A DNA stretch of 49,103 nt. Origin: Candidatus Zhuqueibacterota bacterium. GTDB lineage: Bacteria > Zhuqueibacterota > Zhuqueibacteria > Zhuqueibacterales > Zhuqueibacteraceae. Below the pieces are notes generated by a model. The model saw nothing but the letters and a program-made list of their open reading frames with translations. It had not been told where the DNA came from and did not search any database. Below, one piece after another: positions 1 through 8,182 of the stretch (position 1 is its first letter; each line of letters opens with the position of its first letter). Both the position numbers and the translations under genes were made by a program. The DNA lies in contig JAKEEU010000337.1 in NCBI GenBank assembly GCA_022616415.1, positions 1 to 49,103 on the forward strand. Direction: 5' to 3'.

Positions 1-220
1 ATGTGCTTTTTTCTTTCTCTTCGCTATTTGATTTACCAAAATAATCTCTTATACGGCAAAAGTCAATTGAATACTAACGGCATCTCTTCAAAGCACGTTC
101 CCTTGATGCGGCGTCCAATGCTCCACGTTCATAGCACGATTCCAAAAATAAAGATGACTTGTTGTTAATATTGGCCATATTTTTCGACAAAATCAATATC
201 TTTCTTCTGGTTGCATCAAC

Positions 221-2449
221 TCAGATCCGAAACATTTTTCGGAAAATGATTTCCAAATCCAATAGCGGGCTGTAATGAGTCACATAATAAAGATAAAGCC
301 GGTTTTTTTCCTCTTGTGACAACTGGGCGCGACGGTTGATTTGCGCCAAACCGGTGAGGCCGAACGGCAAGTCGATTCCTGGGTGTGACACGACAGCTTT
401 ATCATCTGAGGAGCCGCGCCCATAAGGAATCTCCAAACCGACCCAGCTCAATTTTCCGGAAAGGACCGCGATCAGCCATGGCCATTTGGCGAATCGCCCG
501 CCGCGCGAAAATCGCCAAAGACGAATTTGCCGGCCGGAGGGAGTCAATATAACACGAGAGCGCAACTTGCCGAGAAACGGCCAGCTCACTAAAAGGAGCG
601 GCGACAGCACGAGCAATGAAAAACCGGCGAGAGCCACATCAAACAGCCTTTTCGCCAAGGCCGGCCCAAATTTCGCGAGACGATTTTCAATTTCGAGCAA
701 CGGCATTTCGGTCACTTGGTCGATGCCGGATTTGCCGATAATCACATCGAGATGGCTCGGAACCAGCTTGAAGCTCAAGCGTTGTCCCGCTTCGCGCGAC
801 CGTGACATCACCTCGAGAATACGGCCAAAGGGAATGCGCTGGGTGGAAAAAATCACTTGTTGAATACGTCCCGATTTTCCTTTAATAAATTTCAAAGGGA
901 AGTCGGGATTTTCGGCGCGCAGCAACTCATCGAAACGTTCCAAACTCGTGAGCACTGGCAGGCCGGCATAAGATTTTCCCACCTCATCGCCGTCAAGACT
1001 GACCAACCCCAAGAGATCATAGCCCCGCAAAGCGGGGTTCATTTTCAGTTTTTCCACCAATGCCCCGTCTGAAGCAAAATCTCCGACGATCACGGTTCGC
1101 TGGCCGAGCAGGGTTTTACCGAGCGGACCTTTGAACAGTCCGAACCCGAGGTGGTGCAACACTTTCACTGCCAGACGCCAAGCCGACAGCAGCAAGATAT
1201 TCATGAGGCCAGCGATCAACACCACTGCGCGCGAAAAAGCATATTGCTTGAAAAAATAAGTTAGACTGGCGTTGATCAAAAATCCGATCGTCGCGGCGGC
1301 AAAGGCCTGAGAGGCCGAATAGGTCGCCCGGCGATAGCAACCGAAGAGCGCCAGGCAAATGAGCCAGATAAACGAGTAAACGAAATCGATGATGAGAAAA
1401 TTGCCAAACAAATTCACGTTCTCGAAGCGCAGCCACACCGCAACCAACATGCTGAGCTGCATCAGGGCGAGATCAAACATCGGCGCTGCGAGCCGGCGGG
1501 CGAGCGATTGGACAAAAGCGAGCGCGGCACGAAACCAAATCGCCACGTGCAACAGCCAATATGCCAAAAGAAAAAGCCCGGACTTTCCTCTAAAAAAGCT
1601 GAAAGAGGAATCGGGGCGAAAATGCTTGCGCACAAACAGGCCCATCGCCTGATAGAACTGCCGCAAATTATCCAGGCCGCTTTGTTTAGCGCTTTCGCCC
1701 TTGAAATGGACAATTTGTGTTTTCGGAAAATAATGAATCTTCCAGCCGTTCTGGCGCATGCGAAAACACCAATCGAGGTCCTCACCATAAAGAAAGAACG
1801 CTTCGTCCAACATTCCGACTGCGGCGAGAGCATCGCGGCGCACCGCCATAAAAGAGCCGGAGATGGCCTCCACTTCCGCAGTTTCGTCTTCGGGCAGATA
1901 CGTCAAATTATAACGGCCAAACCAGCGATTCTTGGGAAAAAGCCGGCTCAAACCCGAAAGGCGCGTAAAAGCAACCCACGGCGTTGGAAAGCTGCGCCGG
2001 CAGGCAAGCTGCAGAGTGCCGTCGGGATTGAGAACTTTGCACCCGACCATGCCGGTGTCAGGATGCGCGTCCATAAAATCGCGAATGGCAACAAACGTAT
2101 CCTCTTGCACTACGGTGTCGGGATTAAGCAGCACGACGAGCCGGCCACGCGCCTGCCGCAACGCCTGATTATTTGCGGCTGCAAATCCGAGATTCTCGCG
2201 ATTGGAGATCAACCGCACTTCAGAAAATTCTTGCCGCACCATATCGGCACTGCGGTCGGTCGAGGCATTGTCCACCACGAAAACTTCTGCTGAAAGCTCA
2301 ACCAGCGCTTTGCGGAGAGAGAGCAAGCTCTGCCGCAAAAACTCTCGCACGTTATAGTTAACGATGATGACTGAGACGTCGTACGATGTCTCTTCGAAAC
2401 GAGGCTCAAAAATAGTGGCGCTCGCAAAGCTGTTGAGACGGCTAGTCAT
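221..2449 (-). CDS. GT2 glycosyltransferase fused to a polyprenyl-phosphate sugar-phosphate transferase-like domain
   Basis: Residues ~25-285 form a family 2 glycosyltransferase of the rhamnosyltransferase (WbbL-like) type: SVIIVNYN opens the fold, VVDNAST follows, LLNPDT stands where other families have DxD, and EDLDWCFR lies near the acceptor side. Residues ~290-435 contain several hydrophobic segments. Residues ~450-560 resemble the nucleotide-binding domain that precedes the catalytic part of polyprenyl glycosylphosphotransferases. Residues ~598-742 match the bacterial sugar transferase domain, with the membrane hairpin RLFDVALAGFSLLVLSPLLL, then GLTGLAQI and DLEIIF. The place expected to hold the KFRSM...DE catalytic signature reads RLWRFSRGGRFAKW, so the second half may be inactive. 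It is the last gene of a minus-strand envelope-glycan group and probably acts at the inner membrane on a lipid-linked sugar. Domain calls are firm; substrate is unknown. Confidence 0.85.
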   Translation of the reverse strand: MTSRLNSFASATIFEPRFEETSYDVSVIIVNYNVREFLRQSLLSLRKALVELSAEVFVVDNASTDRSADMVRQEFSEVRLISNRENLGFAAANNQALRQARGRLVVLLNPDTVVQEDTFVAIRDFMDAHPDTGMVGCKVLNPDGTLQLACRRSFPTPWVAFTRLSGLSRLFPKNRWFGRYNLTYLPEDETAEVEAISGSFMAVRRDALAAVGMLDEAFFLYGEDLDWCFRMRQNGWKIHYFPKTQIVHFKGESAKQSGLDNLRQFYQAMGLFVRKHFRPDSSFSFFRGKSGLFLLAYWLLHVAIWFRAALAFVQSLARRLAAPMFDLALMQLSMLVAVWLRFENVNLFGNFLIIDFVYSFIWLICLALFGCYRRATYSASQAFAAATIGFLINASLTYFFKQYAFSRAVVLIAGLMNILLLSAWRLAVKVLHHLGFGLFKGPLGKTLLGQRTVIVGDFASDGALVEKLKMNPALRGYDLLGLVSLDGDEVGKSYAGLPVLTSLERFDELLRAENPDFPLKFIKGKSGRIQQVIFSTQRIPFGRILEVMSRSREAGQRLSFKLVPSHLDVIIGKSGIDQVTEMPLLEIENRLAKFGPALAKRLFDVALAGFSLLVLSPLLLVSWPFLGKLRSRVILTPSGRQIRLWRFSRGGRFAKWPWLIAVLSGKLSWVGLEIPYGRGSSDDKAVVSHPGIDLPFGLTGLAQINRRAQLSQEEKNRLYLYYVTHYSPLLDLEIIFRKMFRI

Positions 2450-2711
2450 GCAACGGTGTTGACAACAAATGATGCATTATCAAAAAATCGGCTAAGACTT
2501 CGGCACAGAGCTTGTGCGCGCGAGGCCGCCAGTGACCGTCCAGCAAAAAATATAAACCTCGGGGTTGCAATGGGCTTTTGCTCATAGCTGACAAAATCTG
2601 ATCGACGAAACCAATATTGTGCGCTGTCGCAAAGTTTATAAGTCGCTTCCCTGACGATAGCCGAAACTCGTGATTTCCATTTGAACGAATCCATTGGCTA
2701 AATTTACACAA
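2442..2711 (-). pseudogene. C-terminal remnant of an SGNH/GDSL-type hydrolase
   Basis: This 89-residue frame ends in LYFLLDGHWRPRAHKLCAEVLADFL. That matches the closing block of SGNH-fold acyl hydrolases and AlgX/DltD-like enzymes, where DxHW holds the catalytic Asp and His and is followed by a GHxxxAExLxxxL helix. The N-terminal GDS block and the oxyanion residues are absent, so only the last part of a ~300-residue enzyme remains. It overlaps the start of the downstream glycosyltransferase by 8 bp, as an intact upstream gene would. I read it as a decayed O-acyl hydrolase gene of the glycan cluster. A short expressed protein cannot be excluded. Confidence 0.5.
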
Positions 2712-2750
2712 TCAGAGCACCAAAAACAATGGCAAATTTCCAAGTCAAGT

Positions 2751-3488
2751 TTATTTCATGTGCTTGAATAAATCCGGCAGCTTCAAGCGCCAGACCATGG
2801 TTGCCGCCTCAAATTGAACTTTACGCGACATTTTGGATTTTCCCTCCCGGCGCTCGGTGAAGACGATCGGCACTTCGCAGATGCGGAATCCATGTCGCCA
2901 AATTTTGTAGTGCAGCTCGATTTGAAAAGCATAGCCGTTCGAAACGATGTTATCCAGTGCAACCGATTCGAGCACCCGGCGATGAATACATTTGAAGCCG
3001 CTGGTGCAATCATTGATGGGCATGCGTGTGATCGTGCGAGTGTACCAATTCGCAAAAAGGCTAAGCAGCAACCGCGACAGCGGCCAGTTGATGACGTTGA
3101 CGCCGCTAAGATAGCGCGAGCCGATCACCAAGTCATTATCGTCAGTCTTTTCCAACAGCCGCGGCAAATCGTCCGGATTGTGCGAAAGGTCGGCATCCAT
3201 CTCGAAAATGTATTCAAATCCATTTTGGACGGCGTAGCGAAAGCCGGCGACGTACGCCGTGCCCAGACCCATTTTGCCCGGGCGCCGTAACACGTGCAAG
3301 CGCGGCTCTTTTTCCACCCACCGTGCCACGAGATCGCCGGTGCCGTCGGGAGAATTGTCGTCAACGATGAGAATTTCGATGCTCGGAACCTTGAGACCGA
3401 AGATACGATTGATGACCGCTTCAATATTGCCGGCTTCGTTGTAAGTCGGAATAACGACCAAAGCTCGGTGCGCACTCACTTCGGACAA
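2751..3488 (-). CDS. Polyprenol monophosphomannose synthase-like GT2 enzyme
   Basis: A 245-residue family 2 glycosyltransferase of the Dpm1 / polyprenol-phosphate mannose synthase type, which moves a sugar from a nucleotide sugar to polyprenyl phosphate on the cytoplasmic face. Visible motifs in order: VVIPTYNEAGNI near residue 11, VDDNSPDGT near 42, GKMGLGTAYVAGF, the metal-binding EMDADLSHNP, then IGSRYLSG and the DCTSGFKC acceptor loop. The length matches the single-domain bacterial form with no GtrA-like membrane tail. It sits between rmlD and the glycan transferases. Together with the TMEM260-like DUF2723 protein in the same gene run, it may supply a lipid-linked sugar for protein or envelope glycosylation; that link is inference. 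Confidence 0.88.
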   Translation of the reverse strand: MSEVSAHRALVVIPTYNEAGNIEAVINRIFGLKVPSIEILIVDDNSPDGTGDLVARWVEKEPRLHVLRRPGKMGLGTAYVAGFRYAVQNGFEYIFEMDADLSHNPDDLPRLLEKTDDNDLVIGSRYLSGVNVINWPLSRLLLSLFANWYTRTITRMPINDCTSGFKCIHRRVLESVALDNIVSNGYAFQIELHYKIWRHGFRICEVPIVFTERREGKSKMSRKVQFEAATMVWRLKLPDLFKHMK

Positions 3489-3504
3489 CGCGGCGCTCCT
3501 TTCT

Positions 3505-3540
3505 GACTGGTTGCTGGATGCTGGTTGCGTGCCGCTAACT
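3505..3540. repeat. Degenerate heptamer tandem repeat (TGCTGGT type)
   Basis: The gap upstream of the mannose synthase gene carries successive units CTGGTTG, CTGGATG, CTGGTTG, CGTGCCG. The same unit type recurs at 11514-11566 and 14904-14935. Confidence 0.6.
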
Positions 3541-3596
3541 ACGCCGTGGATTTATTGATTACGATTGCTGCTCACTAGCGAGGCCGGTGATCGCGG

Positions 3597-4505
3597 TTAA
3601 ATCACTGCTAGTTCGGCTTTGAATTTCTGCACGCCGCCCACAACATCGGACATGCTGATGTTGAGTTCGGTTACGGCTTTGGAAATATCAAACCCCGAGC
3701 GCAGCGGCCGCGGCGAAGCTTGCTTGAGATCGCTGGTTTTGATCGGATGAATGAGACTCGCATCGAGACCGAAAACTTCGGCGATTTTAACGGCGAAGTG
3801 GTAACGATCAATCACTTCGCTGCCGCTGATGTGATAAACGCCTTTGTGGCCGGACTCCGCGAGAATGCGTAACGCGACAGCCAACTCACTCGCCAAAGTC
3901 GGATTGCCGAATTGGTCATCGACGATTCGCACGGATTTGCCGTTGCGTAACTGTTCGATCAGCCAAGTGACAAAATTGGGACGAATTTCATAGCCGGCGC
4001 CGTACAACACCATCGTGCGTGCAATCGCGCAATTCGCCTCGCTGTTAATCAAAACATTCTCTCCGGCCAGCTTGGAACGGGCGTAAAATCCGAGCGGATT
4101 GGGGCGATCGTCTTCGCGAAACGGACCATTCCTGCCATCGAAGACATAATCCGTGCTCACGTGGATGAGACGCGCGTGGACTTTTTGCGCGGCATAAACG
4201 AGATTCTCCACGCCGGTAACGTTGATTTTCCAGCAAAGCTCGCGCTGCGTTTCGCTGCCGTCCACGTCGGTGAAAGCAGCGGCATTCATGATAAAGTTGG
4301 GCACCAGCGCTTGCACGAGATCACGCAATTTCTGGCGGTCGGCAATATCGCCTTGATGATATTGGAAATTTCCATCCGGCAAACGGCGTTCGGGTTGCAA
4401 GCTGAGTGCATGCACTTCGTAATCATCACGAAATACTTTGATGAGCTGCTGGCCGAGCAAGCCGTTCGCGCCGGCGATCAAAACTTTTTTACGCAACAAA
4501 TGCAT
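3597..4505 (-). CDS. rmlD: dTDP-4-dehydrorhamnose reductase
   Basis: An extended short-chain dehydrogenase of the RmlD family, catalysing the last NAD(P)H-dependent step of dTDP-L-rhamnose synthesis in the cytoplasm. Seen: Rossmann motif GANGLLGQQL near the N-terminus, STDYVFDG with YARSKLAGE (catalytic Tyr and Lys), and DDQFGNPT, typical of RmlD. I start at the ATG at 4505 (302 residues). A GTG at 4553 would add 16 basic and hydrophobic residues in front of the Rossmann strand, which RmlD proteins lack. It lies upstream of glycosyltransferases of rhamnosyltransferase type, which fits. rmlA, rmlB and rmlC are not in the window. Confidence 0.88.
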   Translation of the reverse strand: MHLLRKKVLIAGANGLLGQQLIKVFRDDYEVHALSLQPERRLPDGNFQYHQGDIADRQKLRDLVQALVPNFIMNAAAFTDVDGSETQRELCWKINVTGVENLVYAAQKVHARLIHVSTDYVFDGRNGPFREDDRPNPLGFYARSKLAGENVLINSEANCAIARTMVLYGAGYEIRPNFVTWLIEQLRNGKSVRIVDDQFGNPTLASELAVALRILAESGHKGVYHISGSEVIDRYHFAVKIAEVFGLDASLIHPIKTSDLKQASPRPLRSGFDISKAVTELNISMSDVVGGVQKFKAELAVI

Positions 4506-4639
4506 AATCGCCAAGTTTATTTTTAAATTTCGCAACGGAAAAGGGAACCGCACCGAAAAACGCCACTAAAATCTTTCACGCCAAGACGCAGCATCGCAAA
4601 GATTTTTTGATGACAAAATGATTAAGGTCAAAATAATTT

Positions 4640-4676
4640 TTAATAGTTTTGCACCAAATAGTTTTGCCTTTCAAGT
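4640..4676. repeat. Dispersed 15-bp-unit repeat at the 3' end of the PfkB gene
   Basis: On the minus strand two units of the form GCAAAACTATT, about 15 bp apart, make up the last codons and the stop of the PfkB-family gene (C-terminus RQNYLVQNY). The same double unit recurs after the sigma-54 activator at 42661-42690, and inverted at 42704-42733. Confidence 0.6.
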
Positions 4677-5605
4677 TGCGGTTTTACCGTTTCCTGAAAA
4701 ATTGCCGGAGTCAATGATCCCATAAACGTGCAATTCAAGCCGGCCACTTTGTTGGCAAAATGTGTGGCCGCAGAGAAATCTTGCATTCGCAAAAAATGCG
4801 CGAGAAACGCGGCGCCGAACGCATCGCCACAACCAATGATATCGATCACCTGCGGAACTTCATAAGGCGGGCAATGCTCGTAACGCATGTCGCCTTCGTG
4901 ACGATAAAAAAGCAAAGAACCGTTGCTGCCGAGTGTGATGTGGCAAGCCGACACCAGCTCAGCAGCGATATATTTGCCAAAATTTAACAAATCGCCTCGG
5001 GTAAATTGTTCCTGACAGCCCGCTAACGTAGCGGCCTCCCGCTCATTCACCTGCAAAATATGGCAAGCGGCTAACCACTCGCGCCAGTTGGGGGTGGTGC
5101 GATAATAACGCCTGCCCGTTGCATCAATGCCAAGAGCGAGCGAGTGCAAGTCAAGATAAATTAGCGGCGAAGGCCTTGATTTACGTAAAGCAGTCAGCGC
5201 TTCTAACGCCACGTCATTACCAGAAATCAAATTAACCAGCACCGCATCACATTCGGCAACAGCGGCGATTTCACTCGTCGTAATGGGGGGCATCGGTGCG
5301 CTGGTCACCTCGTCGCGCATTTCCCGGCTGCGATAAGTCAGCGTGACTTGGGTATTGGGTTGCGACACGCGATACATACCATCAAAAAGAACATTGGCGC
5401 TCAAGCGTTTAAGAGCATCATGAATAGTTTCATAAAAATCATTGCCCACGTGACACAACGGCTGCACGAAGGTATCTGCCTCGACCAAGCTAGAGAGATA
5501 GGCCATGGTGTGATACAAGCCGCCGATGCTCTCAACCTTGCGGCCATCAAGGGTGACGATGGTGTCACGAATAAATGTGCCAATGACGCCGATTCTTTTT
5601 TGCAT
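4640..5605 (-). CDS. PfkB-family carbohydrate or nucleoside kinase
   Basis: A 321-residue ribokinase-fold protein. The N-terminal SIGGLYHTMAYL matches the substrate-side glycine pair, GNDFYE follows, and the C-terminal DIIGCGDAFGAAFLAHFL is PfkB signature 2, in which the Asp of GDAF is the catalytic base and the preceding glycines form the anion hole. It should phosphorylate a sugar or nucleoside hydroxyl with ATP; the substrate cannot be read from sequence. The ATG shares its A with the TAA of the upstream coiled-coil gene (TAATG), so the two are probably translationally coupled. The last residues, QNYLVQNY, are encoded by a dispersed repeat. Confidence 0.85.
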   Translation of the reverse strand: MQKRIGVIGTFIRDTIVTLDGRKVESIGGLYHTMAYLSSLVEADTFVQPLCHVGNDFYETIHDALKRLSANVLFDGMYRVSQPNTQVTLTYRSREMRDEVTSAPMPPITTSEIAAVAECDAVLVNLISGNDVALEALTALRKSRPSPLIYLDLHSLALGIDATGRRYYRTTPNWREWLAACHILQVNEREAATLAGCQEQFTRGDLLNFGKYIAAELVSACHITLGSNGSLLFYRHEGDMRYEHCPPYEVPQVIDIIGCGDAFGAAFLAHFLRMQDFSAATHFANKVAGLNCTFMGSLTPAIFQETVKPQLERQNYLVQNY

Positions 5606-6216
5606 TAGGCAGCTTTCAATTTATCGATCTCTTTTTCGATTTTATCGATGGCGGCGGCTTTCTCCATGTCGCGTTTCTTTAGAATTTCAACGTCTTTCTT
5701 CAAATCGCGATGCTCAGCATCTATAATCGCGCTGTCATGTCCGAATTGTTCATAATTTTTCGCCATGACGTCCATGCCGGTGAGCAATTGATTGTGGCGC
5801 TGCTGATATCGTTCGTCGTTTTCATCAATTTTCCTGTCGAGTTGCGAGTAATATTTAACCATATCATTACGAACAGATTGAATTTCCGCAGTCATCTGTT
5901 GCCTCATATTCGCAAAACCTTGCGTCATCTCGCTGCGGGCAGCAGCGAGGCCTTGCGTCATCTCGCCGCGAACAGTAGCGAGGCCTTGCGTCATCTCATC
6001 GCGCACGGCTTTAAATTCCGCCGCGGTTTCTTGACGGACGATATCGACTTTTTGACCGATGGCGCCAACTTTTTGGTCAACAGCATCGATTCTTCGATCA
6101 AGCGCATCGAAACGTTGATCAAACTTATCCAGCCGCTTCAGGACGAGATTCAGGCTGGGGTTCGCTTTTTTCTTACTGTTCGTTTGTTTGCGGGTGTTCT
6201 TGCGTTTTGCTGGCAT
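5605..6216 (-). CDS. Coiled-coil protein with 11-residue repeats
   Basis: About 203 residues of unrecognised family. A basic, Lys-rich start (MPAKRKNTRKQ...) is followed by almost continuous predicted coiled coil. The stretch LDKFDQRFDALDRRIDAVDQKVGAIGQKVD has seven-residue spacing, and three tandem 11-residue units EMTQGLATVRG, EMTQGLAAARS, EMTQGFANMRQ follow. The C-terminus is again Lys/Glu helix. I chose the ATG at 6216 because GAGGGAG stands at proper spacing before it, whereas the ATG at 6222 abuts that motif. It overlaps the 3' end of the next coiled-coil gene and is coupled to the PfkB gene. The repeat layout resembles tail-fibre or scaffold coiled coils, but I assign no function. Confidence 0.7.
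   Translation of the reverse strand: MPAKRKNTRKQTNSKKKANPSLNLVLKRLDKFDQRFDALDRRIDAVDQKVGAIGQKVDIVRQETAAEFKAVRDEMTQGLATVRGEMTQGLAAARSEMTQGFANMRQQMTAEIQSVRNDMVKYYSQLDRKIDENDERYQQRHNQLLTGMDVMAKNYEQFGHDSAIIDAEHRDLKKDVEILKKRDMEKAAAIDKIEKEIDKLKAA
5908..6006 (-). repeat. Three 33-bp tandem coding repeats
   Basis: The string TGCGTCATCT recurs at 5921, 5954 and 5987, a strict 33-bp period. Each unit encodes an 11-residue coiled-coil step (E-M-T-Q-G-[LF]-A...). Confidence 0.85.
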
Positions 6217-6811
6217 TGTCATCTCCCTCGATTAGGTTTATATGCGACCTTGGCTTATTATAAAATTCAAGCCATTTTTCCTTATCAGAATCAGGCAATT
6301 TCGACCATTTGATCAGCTCGATTCGCCGAAAGCGATGCTCTTCCCAATCTGCTACCGTTTTATTAAAGACGTCTTGCTGCATTCTGACCACGAGTTCTTC
6401 ACTGTAGATTTGTGACAGTATCTCTCTCTGTTGCTCTCGTGGCAATCCCCTGCACTTGTCCCATTCTCCATCCTTTAAGCGTTTATCGACTTGTCGATAG
6501 ATTTCCCCCATCTCCTGCATGGCTTGCATTTTCGCAATTAATTGTCGGTTTATTTCTTTTATGGCTTTGAGTTGCTCGGCATGCTCTTTTAAAGAACGAT
6601 TCACATGCTCTTCAAAATCACGACGCCATTTCTTGGTACCATAAGAATCATCAGCATCTGTATTATCCTGCGCCGGTAGTTCACTGACCAGCGTTTTCTT
6701 ATTTGCCTGCTCTTGCTTGACTGTTTTTTGCCATTGGTCGGCTTGGGCGTGTTTTTTCATCTGGCTGCCACTCTCCTTTTTCTTGCGAGGACTCTTCGGT
6801 TTCGCTGGCAT
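6173..6811 (-). CDS. Lys/Glu-rich coiled-coil protein, unknown function
   Basis: A 212-residue protein of no family I recognise. It begins MPAKPKSPRKKKE, nearly the same opening as the overlapping downstream coiled-coil protein, so the two may be partners or ancient paralogues. A low-complexity N-terminus (Lys, Gln, Asp) is followed by helices such as VNRSLKEHAEQLKAIKEINRQLIAKM and a more globular C-terminal part (CRGLPREQQREIL, WLEFYNKPRSH). A clear GGGAGG ribosome-binding site precedes the ATG at 6811. The 3' end overlaps the next gene by 44-50 bp in another frame, indicating a co-transcribed pair. Confidence 0.7.
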   Translation of the reverse strand: MPAKPKSPRKKKESGSQMKKHAQADQWQKTVKQEQANKKTLVSELPAQDNTDADDSYGTKKWRRDFEEHVNRSLKEHAEQLKAIKEINRQLIAKMQAMQEMGEIYRQVDKRLKDGEWDKCRGLPREQQREILSQIYSEELVVRMQQDVFNKTVADWEEHRFRRIELIKWSKLPDSDKEKWLEFYNKPRSHINLIEGDDNASKTQEHPQTNEQ

Positions 6812-6850
6812 ATTTTCCTCCCTACTTCATTTCAGAGCAAATTTACATAA

Positions 6851-8182
6851 CTACACTTCAAAAAAGAGATAACGCAATAAAAATACCACCATCAGAATAT
6901 AAACCGCCAAACTGACTTCCCGGCCGCGTCCGGCGGCGAGCTTGACGATAGGATACGAGATGAAACCAAGCGCCATGCCGTCGGCAATGCTGAACGTGAG
7001 CGGCATGCCAATCAACGTCAAAAAAGCCGGTATGGCTTCGGTGAAATCTTTCCAATCAATGTGCAAAACGTTTTGCACCATCATGCTGCCGACGATGATC
7101 AATGCCGGCGCGGTGATGGGGTGATAAATCTCGTTTCCCACTGCGATGCCGCCGCCGATCATTTGCGCCAATGGCGAAAGAAACAAAGCGAAGATGAAAA
7201 GCGCCGCGGTGACGAGATTGGCAAAGCCGGTGCGGCCGCCTTCGGCCACACCGGAAGCGCTTTCGATGTAGGCGACAACGGTGGAGGTTCCACAAACCGC
7301 GCCGACGGTGGTTGCAATCGCATCGGCCATGAGCGCGCGTCCGCCGCGAGGGAGTTGTCCATTTCTCAAGAATCCCGCTTGCTCGCCGACGCCAACCAAA
7401 GTGCCGACGGTGTCGAACAAATCGACGAAGAAGAAAACGAGAATGATGGTGACGAATCCCAAGCTGAGCGCGCTCTGCAAATCCAATTTGAGAAAGGTTG
7501 GCGTCACTGACGGCGGAAAACTAAACACACCTTGAAACTTTACCAAACCGAGAATAAGCGCGCCCAATGTGGTTACGACAATGCCGATCAACAGCGCGCC
7601 GACCACGCGACGTGCCAACAAAATGGCGGTCAACAAAAGCCCGAACAGTGTCAAGAGCGCAATCGGCTCGCGCAGGGAAGCCAAACGTACGAAAGTTGCC
7701 GGATGCGAAGCAATGATGCCTCCCTCCTTCAATCCCACAAACGCTATCAACAACCCGATGCCGATCGCGATGGCGTTCTTCAAAGAGTCTGGAATTGAAG
7801 AGATAATTTTTTCACGAAAACGGAAAAAAGCAAGCAAAATAAAAGCGCTTCCCGAAAAAAACACGCCAGCCAGTGCGGTTTGCCACGGGATGCCCAGCCC
7901 CTGGCAAACGGAAAAAGCAAAGTAAGCGTTGATGCCCATGCCCGGCGCCAGCGCAATCGGATAATTTGCCAACAGCGCCATCAACAAGGTGCCGATGGCG
8001 GAAGCGACGCAAGTCGCCACCATCACGGCGCCGAAGTCCATACCGGCGGCGGAGAGGATGGCCGGATTGACAAAAATAATATACGACATCGTCGCGAAGG
8101 TGGTCACACCGGCGATCATCTCGCGGCGAAAATTCGTGCCATTAAGGGCGAAATCAAAAAATCGGACGAGAGCCGAGGTCAT
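6851..8182 (-). CDS. NCS2-family purine (hypoxanthine/guanine/adenine) permease
   Basis: A 443-residue inner-membrane transporter of the AzgA-like branch of the NCS2 (nucleobase:cation symporter-2) family. Family marks: RREMIAGVTTFATMSYIIFVNP at the N-terminus, APGMGINAYFAF in the third helix, SIPDSLKNAIAIGIGL, FFFVDLFDTVGTLVGV and CGTSTVVAYIESASGVAEGGRTG. These match GhxP/PbuG-type proteins that import hypoxanthine, guanine or adenine with protons. The length and about 12-14 hydrophobic segments are normal for the group. Its start overlaps the end of the DUF4837 gene by 4 bp (ATGA), so it is translated with it. Confidence 0.9.
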   Translation of the reverse strand: MTSALVRFFDFALNGTNFRREMIAGVTTFATMSYIIFVNPAILSAAGMDFGAVMVATCVASAIGTLLMALLANYPIALAPGMGINAYFAFSVCQGLGIPWQTALAGVFFSGSAFILLAFFRFREKIISSIPDSLKNAIAIGIGLLIAFVGLKEGGIIASHPATFVRLASLREPIALLTLFGLLLTAILLARRVVGALLIGIVVTTLGALILGLVKFQGVFSFPPSVTPTFLKLDLQSALSLGFVTIILVFFFVDLFDTVGTLVGVGEQAGFLRNGQLPRGGRALMADAIATTVGAVCGTSTVVAYIESASGVAEGGRTGFANLVTAALFIFALFLSPLAQMIGGGIAVGNEIYHPITAPALIIVGSMMVQNVLHIDWKDFTEAIPAFLTLIGMPLTFSIADGMALGFISYPIVKLAAGRGREVSLAVYILMVVFLLRYLFFEV

